Both the position numbers and the translations under genes were made by a program. From the NCBI GenBank assembly GCA_963519075.1, contig CAUQMH010000017.1:1-22302 (forward strand): a stretch of DNA of 22,302 bases, given 5' to 3'. The stretch comes from JABCPE02 sp963519075. GTDB lineage: Bacteria > Bacteroidota > Bacteroidia > Flavobacteriales > Weeksellaceae. Below the pieces are notes generated by a model. That model saw only the letters and a program-made list of their open reading frames with translations, made no database searches and was not told where the DNA came from. This document shows, piece after piece, positions 1-6,531 of this stretch. Positions within the stretch are counted from its first letter, which is position 1. The number at the start of each line of letters is the position of its first letter.

Positions 1-429
1 GTCTATGGCTTTGAGTTGATGGGAATGAAACCCAAAACAGACTGGAAAAACCGTATAGCCATACATGCCAAAGGACACATCATAACTTTGGGACTGGCAC
101 ATTTAATGAAAACATTAATCAACAATGAAAGACCCAACGGAGCCCGTATGTCCTTCCCTTCTGGGCATACCGCGTACGCTTTTAGCGGGGCTACTATCCT
201 TGCCATGGAATACAAGGACGAACACCCTTGGGTGCCTTATGCTGCCTATGGTTCGGCTGGTGTGGTGGGAATCATGAGAATAGCGAACAACAGACACTAT
301 GTGAGCGATGTCCTATTCAGTGCTGGACTGGGGATTCTCTCCATGAAACTAGCATACTGGACGCATAAATACAAATGGAACAAACCTAAAAAAGAAAAAA
401 AAGACCCTTTCTTGGGCGTAGTTTACTAA
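1..429 (+). CDS. PAP2-family phosphatase, C-terminal part (5' end outside window)
   Basis: The reading frame is open from base 1 and ends at TAA 427-429, so the true start lies upstream. The visible 142 residues carry the three parts of the PAP2 (type 2 phosphatidic acid phosphatase) signature: a K...RP element (in NNERPNGAR), then PSGHTAYAF with the catalytic-site SGH, then NNRHYVSDV with the His nucleophile and partner Asp. Family members remove phosphate from membrane lipids such as phosphatidate, undecaprenyl pyrophosphate or lipid A. The substrate cannot be read from this sequence. A basic, Lys-rich tail (about residues 125-138 of the visible part) follows the last hydrophobic stretch and probably sits in the cytoplasm. 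A second PAP2 gene starts only 10 bases downstream, so the two are probably co-transcribed. Confidence 0.88.
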   Translation, partial: VYGFELMGMKPKTDWKNRIAIHAKGHIITLGLAHLMKTLINNERPNGARMSFPSGHTAYAFSGATILAMEYKDEHPWVPYAAYGSAGVVGIMRIANNRHYVSDVLFSAGLGILSMKLAYWTHKYKWNKPKKEKKDPFLGVVY

Positions 430-439
430 TAGTTTAATA

Positions 440-1441
440 ATGAAGATTACAATTTTTGCCAGCTTATTTCTAAGTTCTTTTTTCATGGCTCAGACTAATG
501 ATAGTCTGACTGTGGAAACTCCTTTGGACAGCATACAAACTCAGAATATAAAAATTCAAGAAGTAAAAATATCTGAAAACGAGACTTTTATCTATCAAAA
601 GCCAAAAATCTGGGATGTTGTCAATAAAATGCCCAAAAACATCGCAGGAACAGCCACAGATATAGTTTCAAAAAAATACTATCCATACGGACTTGCCGCT
701 TTGGGAAGCACCGCTGCTCTCATTCCTGCTGACCCTTGGGTCATTAGAGAAAGCCGAAATCTTGGCGAAACTCTCGGCATGAATGAAGCCCATACCTACC
801 GCAAACTTGGATTTCTGAAAATAATCCCTGCGGATGTGAACTCTGCGCTGTATTTTATCGGTAATGGAACTACGGTAATTCTCATCAGTGGAGGACTTGC
901 AACCTATGGTTTATTTAAAAATGATTATCGGGCAATCAGCACCTCTATGCAGCTCATAGAAAGCCTTGCGCTGTCAGGAGTTTTTGCTCAATCTATTAAG
1001 CGTATCACGGGAAGAGAAAGCCCGTTTATCACTGCTGAACGAAACGGATGGCACAGCCACTGGACTTTCGCACCGAGTTTTGCAGCATATCAGAGAGAGA
1101 CTTCTAAATATGATGCCATGCCCTCTGGACACCTTACCACTGCAATGGCAGCCCTCACGGTGCTTACGGAAAATTACCCAGACAAAAAATGGCTAAAACC
1201 TGTGGGATACACTCTTTTAGGGTTGATGTCTTTTGAAATGCTTCAGAGTAAGGTTCACTGGGTATCAGACTATCCTATCGCTATTTTCCTCGGCTACCTT
1301 ATCGGAAAAAATATTGCCAAAGCGAGAATAACGAAAGTAAATAATTCTCCTGTAGCAGAAAAGAAGCGAAAATATGATTTACAGTGGTCGGCTGGTTCTC
1401 TGTATGGATATCAGACTATCGGTGTGAATATCAAGTTTTAA
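440..1441 (+). CDS. PAP2-family phosphatase with signal peptide
   Basis: 333 residues starting with a cleavable-looking signal peptide (MKITIFASLFLSSFFMAQ), so the protein is exported to the periplasm or envelope. The PAP2 signature is in the second half: K187 with R192-ESP (KRITGRESP), PSGH at 228-231 and KVHWVSD at 271-277 with His273 and Asp277. The first motif reads RESP, where many relatives have RP. A 40-residue stretch between the first and second motifs (about 196-225) is rich in Trp, Ser and Ala and is longer than in minimal PAP2 enzymes. The family hydrolyses phosphate esters of lipids; this one may act on envelope lipids, but the substrate is unknown. It follows the first PAP2 gene by 10 bases and ends shortly before a bidirectional terminator. 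Confidence 0.9.
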   Translation: MKITIFASLFLSSFFMAQTNDSLTVETPLDSIQTQNIKIQEVKISENETFIYQKPKIWDVVNKMPKNIAGTATDIVSKKYYPYGLAALGSTAALIPADPWVIRESRNLGETLGMNEAHTYRKLGFLKIIPADVNSALYFIGNGTTVILISGGLATYGLFKNDYRAISTSMQLIESLALSGVFAQSIKRITGRESPFITAERNGWHSHWTFAPSFAAYQRETSKYDAMPSGHLTTAMAALTVLTENYPDKKWLKPVGYTLLGLMSFEMLQSKVHWVSDYPIAIFLGYLIGKNIAKARITKVNNSPVAEKKRKYDLQWSAGSLYGYQTIGVNIKF

Positions 1442-1450
1442 ACTTTAGAA

Positions 1451-1470
1451 TTAAATTAAATTAAATTAAA
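1451..1470. repeat. Pentanucleotide microsatellite (TTAAA)x4
   Basis: Four perfect head-to-tail TTAAA units lie between the PAP2 stop codon and the terminator hairpin, flanked by further AT sequence with partial units. It is non-coding and transcribed only as a 3' UTR, so a phase-variation role is unlikely. Confidence 0.75.
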
Positions 1471-1482
1471 TTTAAATATAAA

Positions 1483-1520
1483 AAACATCTTACTCAAAAA
1501 AGTAAGATGTTTCATTTTTT
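1483..1520. terminator. Bidirectional intrinsic terminator between PAP2 and CBS genes
   Basis: A perfect 12-bp stem AAACATCTTACT / AGTAAGATGTTT (1483-1494 and 1501-1512) with a 6-base loop. On the plus strand it is followed by CATTTTTT, and on the minus strand by a T-rich run (TTTATATTT). It sits between convergent genes and can end transcription from both. Confidence 0.85.
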
Positions 1521-1535
1521 ATTGTAAAAGACTTT

Positions 1536-1952
1536 TTAGTATTGTTCTAAGAAGTATTTCAATAAATCTGTTGTAGTGATTACACCTTTCAGTTCACCAT
1601 TTTCTACTACTGGTAGAGAGTGGAAACTTTGTTTTGCCAAAATTTCGGTTACATCTCTCACTGTTTGGTCTGGTGACACACCTACTGGATTTTTCGCCAT
1701 CACCTGCTCTATAGTGTATGCGTTATACACTGTTGTGTCTACTTTTTCCTCATTATCCGACAATTCTGAAAAACTAATTCTCAACAAATCCGAATAACTC
1801 AAAATACCTATCAGCTGGTTTCCGCTCACAACAGGTAAGTGTCTGATGTTATGCTCTTTGAAAAGTTTTTCTGCATCAAACAATGTGTTTTTTGTAGTAA
1901 GCTTAACTACATCCTTTGTCATAATCTGAGATACTGGAACTCTGTGTTTCAT
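1536..1952 (-). CDS. Tandem CBS-domain protein
   Basis: 138 residues made almost entirely of two CBS domains (a Bateman module): repeat 1 at about 8-60 (IMTKDVV..., HLPVVSGNQLIGILSYSDL) and repeat 2 at about 80-136 (VMAKNPVGVSP..., SLPVVENGELKGVITTTDL). CBS pairs bind adenine nucleotides or related ligands and usually regulate an attached or partner protein. No catalytic domain is attached, so its partner is unknown. Stand-alone proteins of this size are common in Bacteroidota. It is a single-gene unit, divergent from the aminotransferase operon, with its own likely promoter at 1994-2022 and a shared terminator downstream. The ATG at 1952 begins directly with the first CBS repeat. Confidence 0.9.
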   Translation of the reverse strand: MKHRVPVSQIMTKDVVKLTTKNTLFDAEKLFKEHNIRHLPVVSGNQLIGILSYSDLLRISFSELSDNEEKVDTTVYNAYTIEQVMAKNPVGVSPDQTVRDVTEILAKQSFHSLPVVENGELKGVITTTDLLKYFLEQY

Positions 1953-1993
1953 AATAATTTACATTTAAGATTAAACTTCCTTTTTTTCTTTGA

Positions 1994-2022
1994 TAAAGGT
2001 ACGACTTTATATTTATGCCAAA
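1994..2022 (-). promoter_or_regulatory. Putative Bacteroidota-type promoter of the CBS gene
   Basis: On the minus strand TTTG (2022-2019), a 17-base spacer, then TACCTTTA (2001-1994), a 7/8 match to TAnnTTTG. It lies about 42 bases upstream of the CBS start codon. Consensus match only. Confidence 0.45.
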
Positions 2023-2050
2023 GAATTTTTTTTAATGACATTTAACATCT

Positions 2051-2080
2051 TTTGCAAATTTCCTTCTATAAATAGTTTAG
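2051..2080 (+). promoter_or_regulatory. Putative promoter of the aminotransferase-galE operon
   Basis: TTTG (2051-2054), an 18-base spacer, then TAGTTTAG (2073-2080), a 7/8 match to the TAnnTTTG -7 box, 29 bases before the ATG at 2110. If this is the promoter, an in-frame start at 1990 would be upstream of transcription, which supports the 2110 start. Confidence 0.45.
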
Positions 2081-2109
2081 AAATTGTATTTTTACAAAAA
2101 ATTTTGGTT

Positions 2110-3237
2110 ATGAGAAAAATCCAGATGGTTGATTTACAAAGTCAATATTTCAAAATAAAAAACGAAGTAGATAACGCGGTGCTGAATGTTTTCGAGTCGG
2201 CGGCCTTTATCAATGGTCCTGAAGTTCAGTCTTTCCAAGCTGAATTAGAAGAATATTTAGGCGTTAAAAATGTGATTCCTTGCGCAAACGGCACGGACGC
2301 TCTACAAATTGCCCTAATGGCGCTTGATTTACAAGAAGGCGATGAAGTGATTACGGCAGATTTTACCTTTGCGGCTACGGTGGAAGTTATCCATTTATTA
2401 AAACTAAAAGCTGTTTTGGTGGATGTAGATTATGACAATTTCACCATTGATATTGAACAGCTTAAAAAAGCCATTACACCTAAAACTAAGGCTATCATGC
2501 CAGTGCATCTTTTCGGGCAGTGCGCGAATATGGAGGCTATTTTGAAAATCGCAAAAGAGCATAATCTTTTCGTAATCGAAGATAATGCACAAGCCATCGG
2601 TGCTGATTTTATTTTCTCTGATGGAACTCAGAAAAAGGCAGGAACGATAGGAACCATAGGAACTACATCGTTTTTCCCTTCTAAAAATTTAGGCTGTTAT
2701 GGAGATGGCGGAGCTATTTTTACCAATGATGATGCTTTGGCCTATAAAATGAGAGGAATCGTAAATCACGGAATGTACAAAAGATACTATCACGATGAAG
2801 TGGGCGTAAACTCTCGATTGGACAGCGTACAGGCGGCTATTTTGAGAAGAAAACTACCTCATTTAGAAACCTATAACGAAGCAAGAAGAAAAGCTGCAAA
2901 CTTCTACGATGAAGCTTTTGCTGGGCATCCGCATCTACTTATCCCAAAAAGAGAAGAAAATTCTACTCATGTTTTTCATCAGTACACACTGAGAGTTTTA
3001 AATGGAAAAAGAAACGAACTACAAGAGTTTCTTGCGTCAAAGGAAATCCCTGCAATGATTTATTATCCTGTGGCTCTCAGAAAGCAAAAAGCATACTTCC
3101 AAGCAAGTAATGATGCTGATTTTAAAAACACTGACAAGCTTCTAGACCAAGTAATTTCCCTGCCGATGCACACAGAGCTGGATGAAGAGCAGCTGAAATA
3201 CATTACAGAAAATGTTCTGGAATTCATGAATAAATAA
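2110..3237 (+). CDS. DegT/DnrJ/EryC1-family PLP-dependent sugar-nucleotide aminotransferase (WbpE/WlbC-like)
   Basis: 375 residues from the ATG at 2110. The frame is open further up, to 1990, but those 40 extra residues are not family-like, whereas MRKIQMVDLQSQY is a typical N-terminus. Recognisable blocks are GTDALQIAL (61-69), DEVITADFTFAATVEV (78-93), MPVHLFGQ (130-137), IEDNAQAIGA (156-165) and SFFPSKNLGCYGDGGA (187-202). Lys192 is the expected PLP Schiff-base lysine, with Asp158 and Gln161 contacting the cofactor. The pattern FFPSK.LGCYGDGGAIFTNDD and VGVNSRLD..QAAIL resembles WbpE/WlbC, which aminate the 3-keto sugar in UDP-diacetamido-mannuronate synthesis; that exact substrate is inferred. 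It is followed by a small secreted protein and galE, consistent with LPS O-antigen, capsule or glycan precursor supply. Confidence 0.92.
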   Translation: MRKIQMVDLQSQYFKIKNEVDNAVLNVFESAAFINGPEVQSFQAELEEYLGVKNVIPCANGTDALQIALMALDLQEGDEVITADFTFAATVEVIHLLKLKAVLVDVDYDNFTIDIEQLKKAITPKTKAIMPVHLFGQCANMEAILKIAKEHNLFVIEDNAQAIGADFIFSDGTQKKAGTIGTIGTTSFFPSKNLGCYGDGGAIFTNDDALAYKMRGIVNHGMYKRYYHDEVGVNSRLDSVQAAILRRKLPHLETYNEARRKAANFYDEAFAGHPHLLIPKREENSTHVFHQYTLRVLNGKRNELQEFLASKEIPAMIYYPVALRKQKAYFQASNDADFKNTDKLLDQVISLPMHTELDEEQLKYITENVLEFMNK

Positions 3238-3256
3238 ATTTTTAAACACCATAACT

Positions 3257-3772
3257 ATGAGAGTATTTTTGTTTTTACTGCTATTTTTAAATTCTTTTGC
3301 ATGGGCACAAGAGGGGAATAAATTTTCAATCAATAATGACTATTTAGTTCAGTTTCCCGAATCTGTAAAATACATAAGAACGGACGAAAATTCAGGCGCG
3401 TTTTTATTCCATGACAAGCAAAATTCAAACATACAAGTTTCCGTTCGCCCTTCTCAGAATATGGAATTCTACAAGGAAGGACTTTCTCAAACTGAATTGT
3501 TAGAGGCTTTTTATAAATGGGATTTTGATTTTTGGAAAGGAAACACCATCAATGCTAAAGTTACCGAAATCAGCAAAAAACTATCCGAAGGCTATGTTTT
3601 GTGGAGTATCGAACTTGATTATGAATCTCAAAAAATCAATCAAATCATACTTTCTGGCGTAAAGGAAAACAATGTGGTATTTATCTCCATTATCAATCCT
3701 AAAATGAAGATGAACGAAAAGAAAAAATTCTTGATAGACTTATACAAAAAAGGAATTTCAAAACATAATTAA
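3257..3772 (+). CDS. Small secreted protein of unknown function
   Basis: 171 residues with a clear signal peptide (MRVFLFLLLFLNSFAWAQ), so it is exported. The mature part has no Cys, no membrane segment and no motif I recognise. Alternating polar and aromatic stretches (NIQVSVRPSQ, GYVLWSIELDYES, NNVVFISIINP) suggest a beta-rich fold, and the protein ends in a Lys-rich helix (MKMNEKKKFLIDLYKKG). It is 19 bases downstream of the aminotransferase and 4 bases upstream of galE, so it is almost certainly co-transcribed with both. That position does not establish a role in sugar metabolism. Confidence 0.8.
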   Translation: MRVFLFLLLFLNSFAWAQEGNKFSINNDYLVQFPESVKYIRTDENSGAFLFHDKQNSNIQVSVRPSQNMEFYKEGLSQTELLEAFYKWDFDFWKGNTINAKVTEISKKLSEGYVLWSIELDYESQKINQIILSGVKENNVVFISIINPKMKMNEKKKFLIDLYKKGISKHN

Positions 3773-3776
3773 GAGT

Positions 3777-4793
3777 ATGACAATACTAGTTACGGGCGGT
3801 CTAGGCTACATCGGTTCGCACACCGTGGTGGAGCTTCTAGAAAATGGTTTTGATGTGGTTATCATAGATAACCTCTCTAACACGGACAAAAAAATACTAG
3901 CTGGAATAGAGCAAATCACTGGAAAAACTCCCGCTTTCTATCCTTTTGATTTAAAAAACCGAAGCCAAATAGCACAAGTTCTAGATGCTCATAAAATAGA
4001 TGGCTGTATTCATTTTGCTGCTTTCAAAGCTGTAGGAGAAAGCCAAGTAAAGCCTATTGACTACTACGAAAACAATATGTTTTCTCTTATCAATCTTTTG
4101 CAGGAATTCAAAGAAAGAAATATTTCTAATTTTATTTTTAGTTCTTCCTGCACCGTTTATGGACAGGCTGACCAGATGCCGATAAACGAAGAAGCACCTA
4201 TAAAGCCTGCTGAATCCGCCTATGGACGAACCAAACAGATGGCAGAAGAGATTTTGAAAGATTTTGCTACTGCCCACCAAAAGAAAGTATCGTTATTAAG
4301 ATATTTTAATCCTATTGGCGCGCATCCTTCAGCTAAAATAGGCGAACTTCCTCTCGGAATTCCTAACAATCTCGTTCCGTATGTAACCCAAACCGCAGCA
4401 GGAATACGAGAAAAACTAAACATCTGGGGAGATGACTACCCTACTCCTGACGGCACTGCCATCCGTGATTACATCTATGTGATGGATTTAGCCAAAGCTC
4501 ATGTGAAAGCCCTGCAGAAACTAACCTCAGAAAAATCAGAAACTTTGGTTGATATTTTCAATCTGGGAACAGGGAAAGGGTCTTCTGTCCTTGAAATCGT
4601 AAAGGCTTTTGAAAAAGCAAATAATCTAGAAATCCCTTACCAAATCTGCGACAGAAGAGCAGGTGACATTACCATCGCCTATGCAGATGCTTCCAAAGCC
4701 GAAAAAGAACTTGGCTGGAAGGCGGAAACTCCATTGGAAGAAGCGCTGAGAACCACTTGGCTATGGCAGAAAAATCTGGAACAAGAAAAATAA
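3777..4793 (+). CDS. galE: UDP-glucose 4-epimerase
   Basis: 338 residues, the same length as Escherichia coli GalE. It interconverts UDP-glucose and UDP-galactose (some relatives also UDP-GlcNAc and UDP-GalNAc) using tightly bound NAD+ in the cytoplasm. The short-chain dehydrogenase Rossmann motif is G7-x-x-G10-x-x-G13 (VTGGLGYIGSH). The catalytic set is Ser124 in SSSCTVYG, Tyr149 and Lys153 in YGRTK, matching E. coli numbering exactly. Further family blocks are LRYFNPIGAH and DGTAIRDYIYVMDLA, and the C-terminus has ELGWKAETPLEEAL. Last gene of the operon starting at 2110, 4 bases after the preceding stop codon, followed by a strong terminator. It links central sugar nucleotides to galactose-containing surface glycans. 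Confidence 0.97.
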   Translation: MTILVTGGLGYIGSHTVVELLENGFDVVIIDNLSNTDKKILAGIEQITGKTPAFYPFDLKNRSQIAQVLDAHKIDGCIHFAAFKAVGESQVKPIDYYENNMFSLINLLQEFKERNISNFIFSSSCTVYGQADQMPINEEAPIKPAESAYGRTKQMAEEILKDFATAHQKKVSLLRYFNPIGAHPSAKIGELPLGIPNNLVPYVTQTAAGIREKLNIWGDDYPTPDGTAIRDYIYVMDLAKAHVKALQKLTSEKSETLVDIFNLGTGKGSSVLEIVKAFEKANNLEIPYQICDRRAGDITIAYADASKAEKELGWKAETPLEEALRTTWLWQKNLEQEK

Positions 4794-4803
4794 ATTTCAA
4801 TAA

Positions 4804-4843
4804 AAAAATCTCTTTCAAATTGAAAGAGATTTTTATTTTTTTT
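4804..4843. terminator. Bidirectional intrinsic terminator between galE and the lipoprotein operon
   Basis: A 13-bp perfect stem (4804-4816 with 4822-4834; core ATCTCTTTC / GAAAGAGAT) and a 5-base loop. It is followed by ATTTTTTTT on the plus strand, and on the minus strand the A-run at 4802-4808 gives a T-tract. It separates convergent galE and the lipoprotein gene ending at 4842. Confidence 0.88.
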
Positions 4844-5726
4844 AGAGGAAAACTCCACTACTTTCAGAATTAACTTTTGAATTCAATTTTGCATTTATAT
4901 CTGCTTTTATTTCAGCTTCTGTAACTCCAAATTCCCTCATAGCATCTTCAATTAAGCTGTCTTCGTTAATTCTATCTGTATAAATATGAACAGGGATTTT
5001 AATATCCAATTTTTTATCAAAAGAAGCCGAAGAAAGTTTATCATACTCCAAATTATCTGGTTTTTGGCTGAACTGAGCCAAAACAATTCTCAAATCAAAA
5101 TTCAGGTATGGTTTTTTCACATCGAAAAATCCTTTCAGTCCTATTTTTTCTGGTCTTATTTTGGCATCACGCTGGCCTCCAAAGCTTTTATAGATATATT
5201 TGTTCTCAGGATTAGTATCACGGTATTTATAAGTCATGATTTCCTTATTTGGAACTACTGTCCCGCCACTTATAGCTACTATATTTTCCATTAAAAAGAA
5301 GTGCTGATATTGCTTTGCTGCCTCATCAGATGCCAAAACACTGTTGATTCGCTCGCCTTTTTCATTGTAATAGAAAATCTCCAATCCATAGAGAGACAGC
5401 CCTCCATCAGCAGACATTACACTAAGGGCAGCAGGATTATCAGCCGATGGAACTATCTGACCGTTTTTATTCTCAAAAAAGAATTTTTGTACAGATTTCA
5501 GATATTTCACACCTGGATATTCTGGCGAACCATGAAAATACCCGTGAGAATGCCCTTCTGTAAAACGAAATTCCACCTTACTCCATTTCAGTTCCGTGCT
5601 GGACTGCTCTGGTTTTGGCTTTGGTAAGACTATATCATCATTGTCTTGACTTCGACAAGCCAAAAGTGAAAAAACAAAAAACACTACTGCTAATACAACT
5701 TTGATTGATTTTAAAAAACTTTTCAT
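4842..5726 (-). CDS. Lipoprotein A, paralogue of the adjacent lipoprotein, probable partner of the TonB receptor
   Basis: 294 residues with a lipoprotein signal (hydrophobic 9-23, lipobox LLAC, acylated Cys24). The Cys is followed by RSQDNDD; acidic residues there resemble the Bacteroidota lipoprotein export signal, suggesting surface exposure (inference). A His-rich patch EGHSHGYFHG (57-66) is a candidate metal site. It shares a block order with the next gene upstream: LEIFYYNEKGERINS, QHFF (141-144), YRDTNPEN (168-175), IGLKGFF (195-201), FDLRIVLAQF (210-219), LDIKIPV. A C-terminal extension of about 45 residues (250-294), predicted helical, is absent from the paralogue. Last gene of a minus-strand cluster (Cys/His protein, TonB receptor, lipoprotein B, lipoprotein A), 46 bases after lipoprotein B. 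I do not recognise a named family; metal or metal-complex binding is a hypothesis. Confidence 0.82.
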   Translation of the reverse strand: MKSFLKSIKVVLAVVFFVFSLLACRSQDNDDIVLPKPKPEQSSTELKWSKVEFRFTEGHSHGYFHGSPEYPGVKYLKSVQKFFFENKNGQIVPSADNPAALSVMSADGGLSLYGLEIFYYNEKGERINSVLASDEAAKQYQHFFLMENIVAISGGTVVPNKEIMTYKYRDTNPENKYIYKSFGGQRDAKIRPEKIGLKGFFDVKKPYLNFDLRIVLAQFSQKPDNLEYDKLSSASFDKKLDIKIPVHIYTDRINEDSLIEDAMREFGVTEAEIKADINAKLNSKVNSESSGVFL

Positions 5727-5772
5727 ATTATTAAATTTTTATTTGTTTACTTTATTAAATTATTCTAAAATA

Positions 5773-6501
5773 TTATTGAACTATTTTCACTGGGACTTTC
5801 ATATCTGTATCTAAAACAAATGAACCACTATAATGCAACGCATTGTATTTTCTGGCTCTTCCTGTCTTAGGTTCTAGTTTATTTTTAACTAAGAAATGAG
5901 CCAATCTTATCCTTAAATCAAAACTCTGAGTTCCCAAACCAGTTGTTTTTATCGTGAAAATTCCTTTCAGCCCAATAGGGTCTACTTCTGTAGGGTTCTG
6001 AGTATCCCACGAACGACGACGCAGGCTCACTCCACTCTCTCCAAAAACTCCATTTTCAGGGTCTGTATCCTGATATTCATAACTTACCAATCTGTCCATT
6101 TCTGCCTCCTCTACCAGCGTTCCGTTTTTATTTAGCTGAAAGAAATGCTGATGAATAGGCGCCATTTCCTGTGAAACGAATTCACTATTAAGTCTCCTTC
6201 CATTGTTATAATACACTATTTCAAGGAGATAGCTGTTTCCTTCTTTCCATTCTACGGCTTCTGTATTGTCAAATTTCAATCCATCTTTGGTTAGCAACGC
6301 CATTCTTTTTTGCTCTTGAGAGGTCGCTGTATTTTTAAATATAAACTCCACTCTATCAGGCATTTCGTGTCCTCTGTCCTTGGTTTCGTCCGTTGGTGCC
6401 TGAGGGCTGTCGCCATCTCTGCTACAAGAAGAAATACTGAAAACTGCTAAAAACAGCATTAGCATTGTCAAAATTTTGTTTAGTGAAAACTTATTTTTCA
6501 T
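5773..6501 (-). CDS. Lipoprotein B, paralogue of lipoprotein A
   Basis: 242 residues with a lipoprotein signal (hydrophobic 10-25, lipobox SISSC, Cys26), then SRDGDS, an acidic context compatible with transport to the outer face of the outer membrane. The mature protein begins with a linker and GHEMPDRVEFIF (44-55), matching the region around the His patch of lipoprotein A but with a single GH. Shared blocks are LEIVYYNNGRRLNSE (93-107), HQHFF (117-121), YQDTDPEN (143-150), IGLKGIF (176-182), FDLRIRLAHF (194-203) and MKVPVKI. The two therefore look like an old tandem duplication. The gene starts 30 bases after the TonB receptor stop, so coupling to the receptor is likely. Function unknown; a surface-exposed ligand-capturing partner of the receptor is inferred from gene order. 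Confidence 0.82.
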   Translation of the reverse strand: MKNKFSLNKILTMLMLFLAVFSISSCSRDGDSPQAPTDETKDRGHEMPDRVEFIFKNTATSQEQKRMALLTKDGLKFDNTEAVEWKEGNSYLLEIVYYNNGRRLNSEFVSQEMAPIHQHFFQLNKNGTLVEEAEMDRLVSYEYQDTDPENGVFGESGVSLRRRSWDTQNPTEVDPIGLKGIFTIKTTGLGTQSFDLRIRLAHFLVKNKLEPKTGRARKYNALHYSGSFVLDTDMKVPVKIVQ

Positions 6502-6531
6502 AATGTTAAAATTTATTAGAATTAATGATTA

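Noticed and set aside
1451..1470. TTAAA repeat as a phase-variation switch
   Set aside because: It lies downstream of the stop codon and before a terminator, so slippage would not change a reading frame or promoter spacing.
1990..2109. 40-residue N-terminal extension of the aminotransferase
   Set aside because: It crosses a likely promoter, reads unlike any family N-terminus, and the protein starting at 2110 is already full length.
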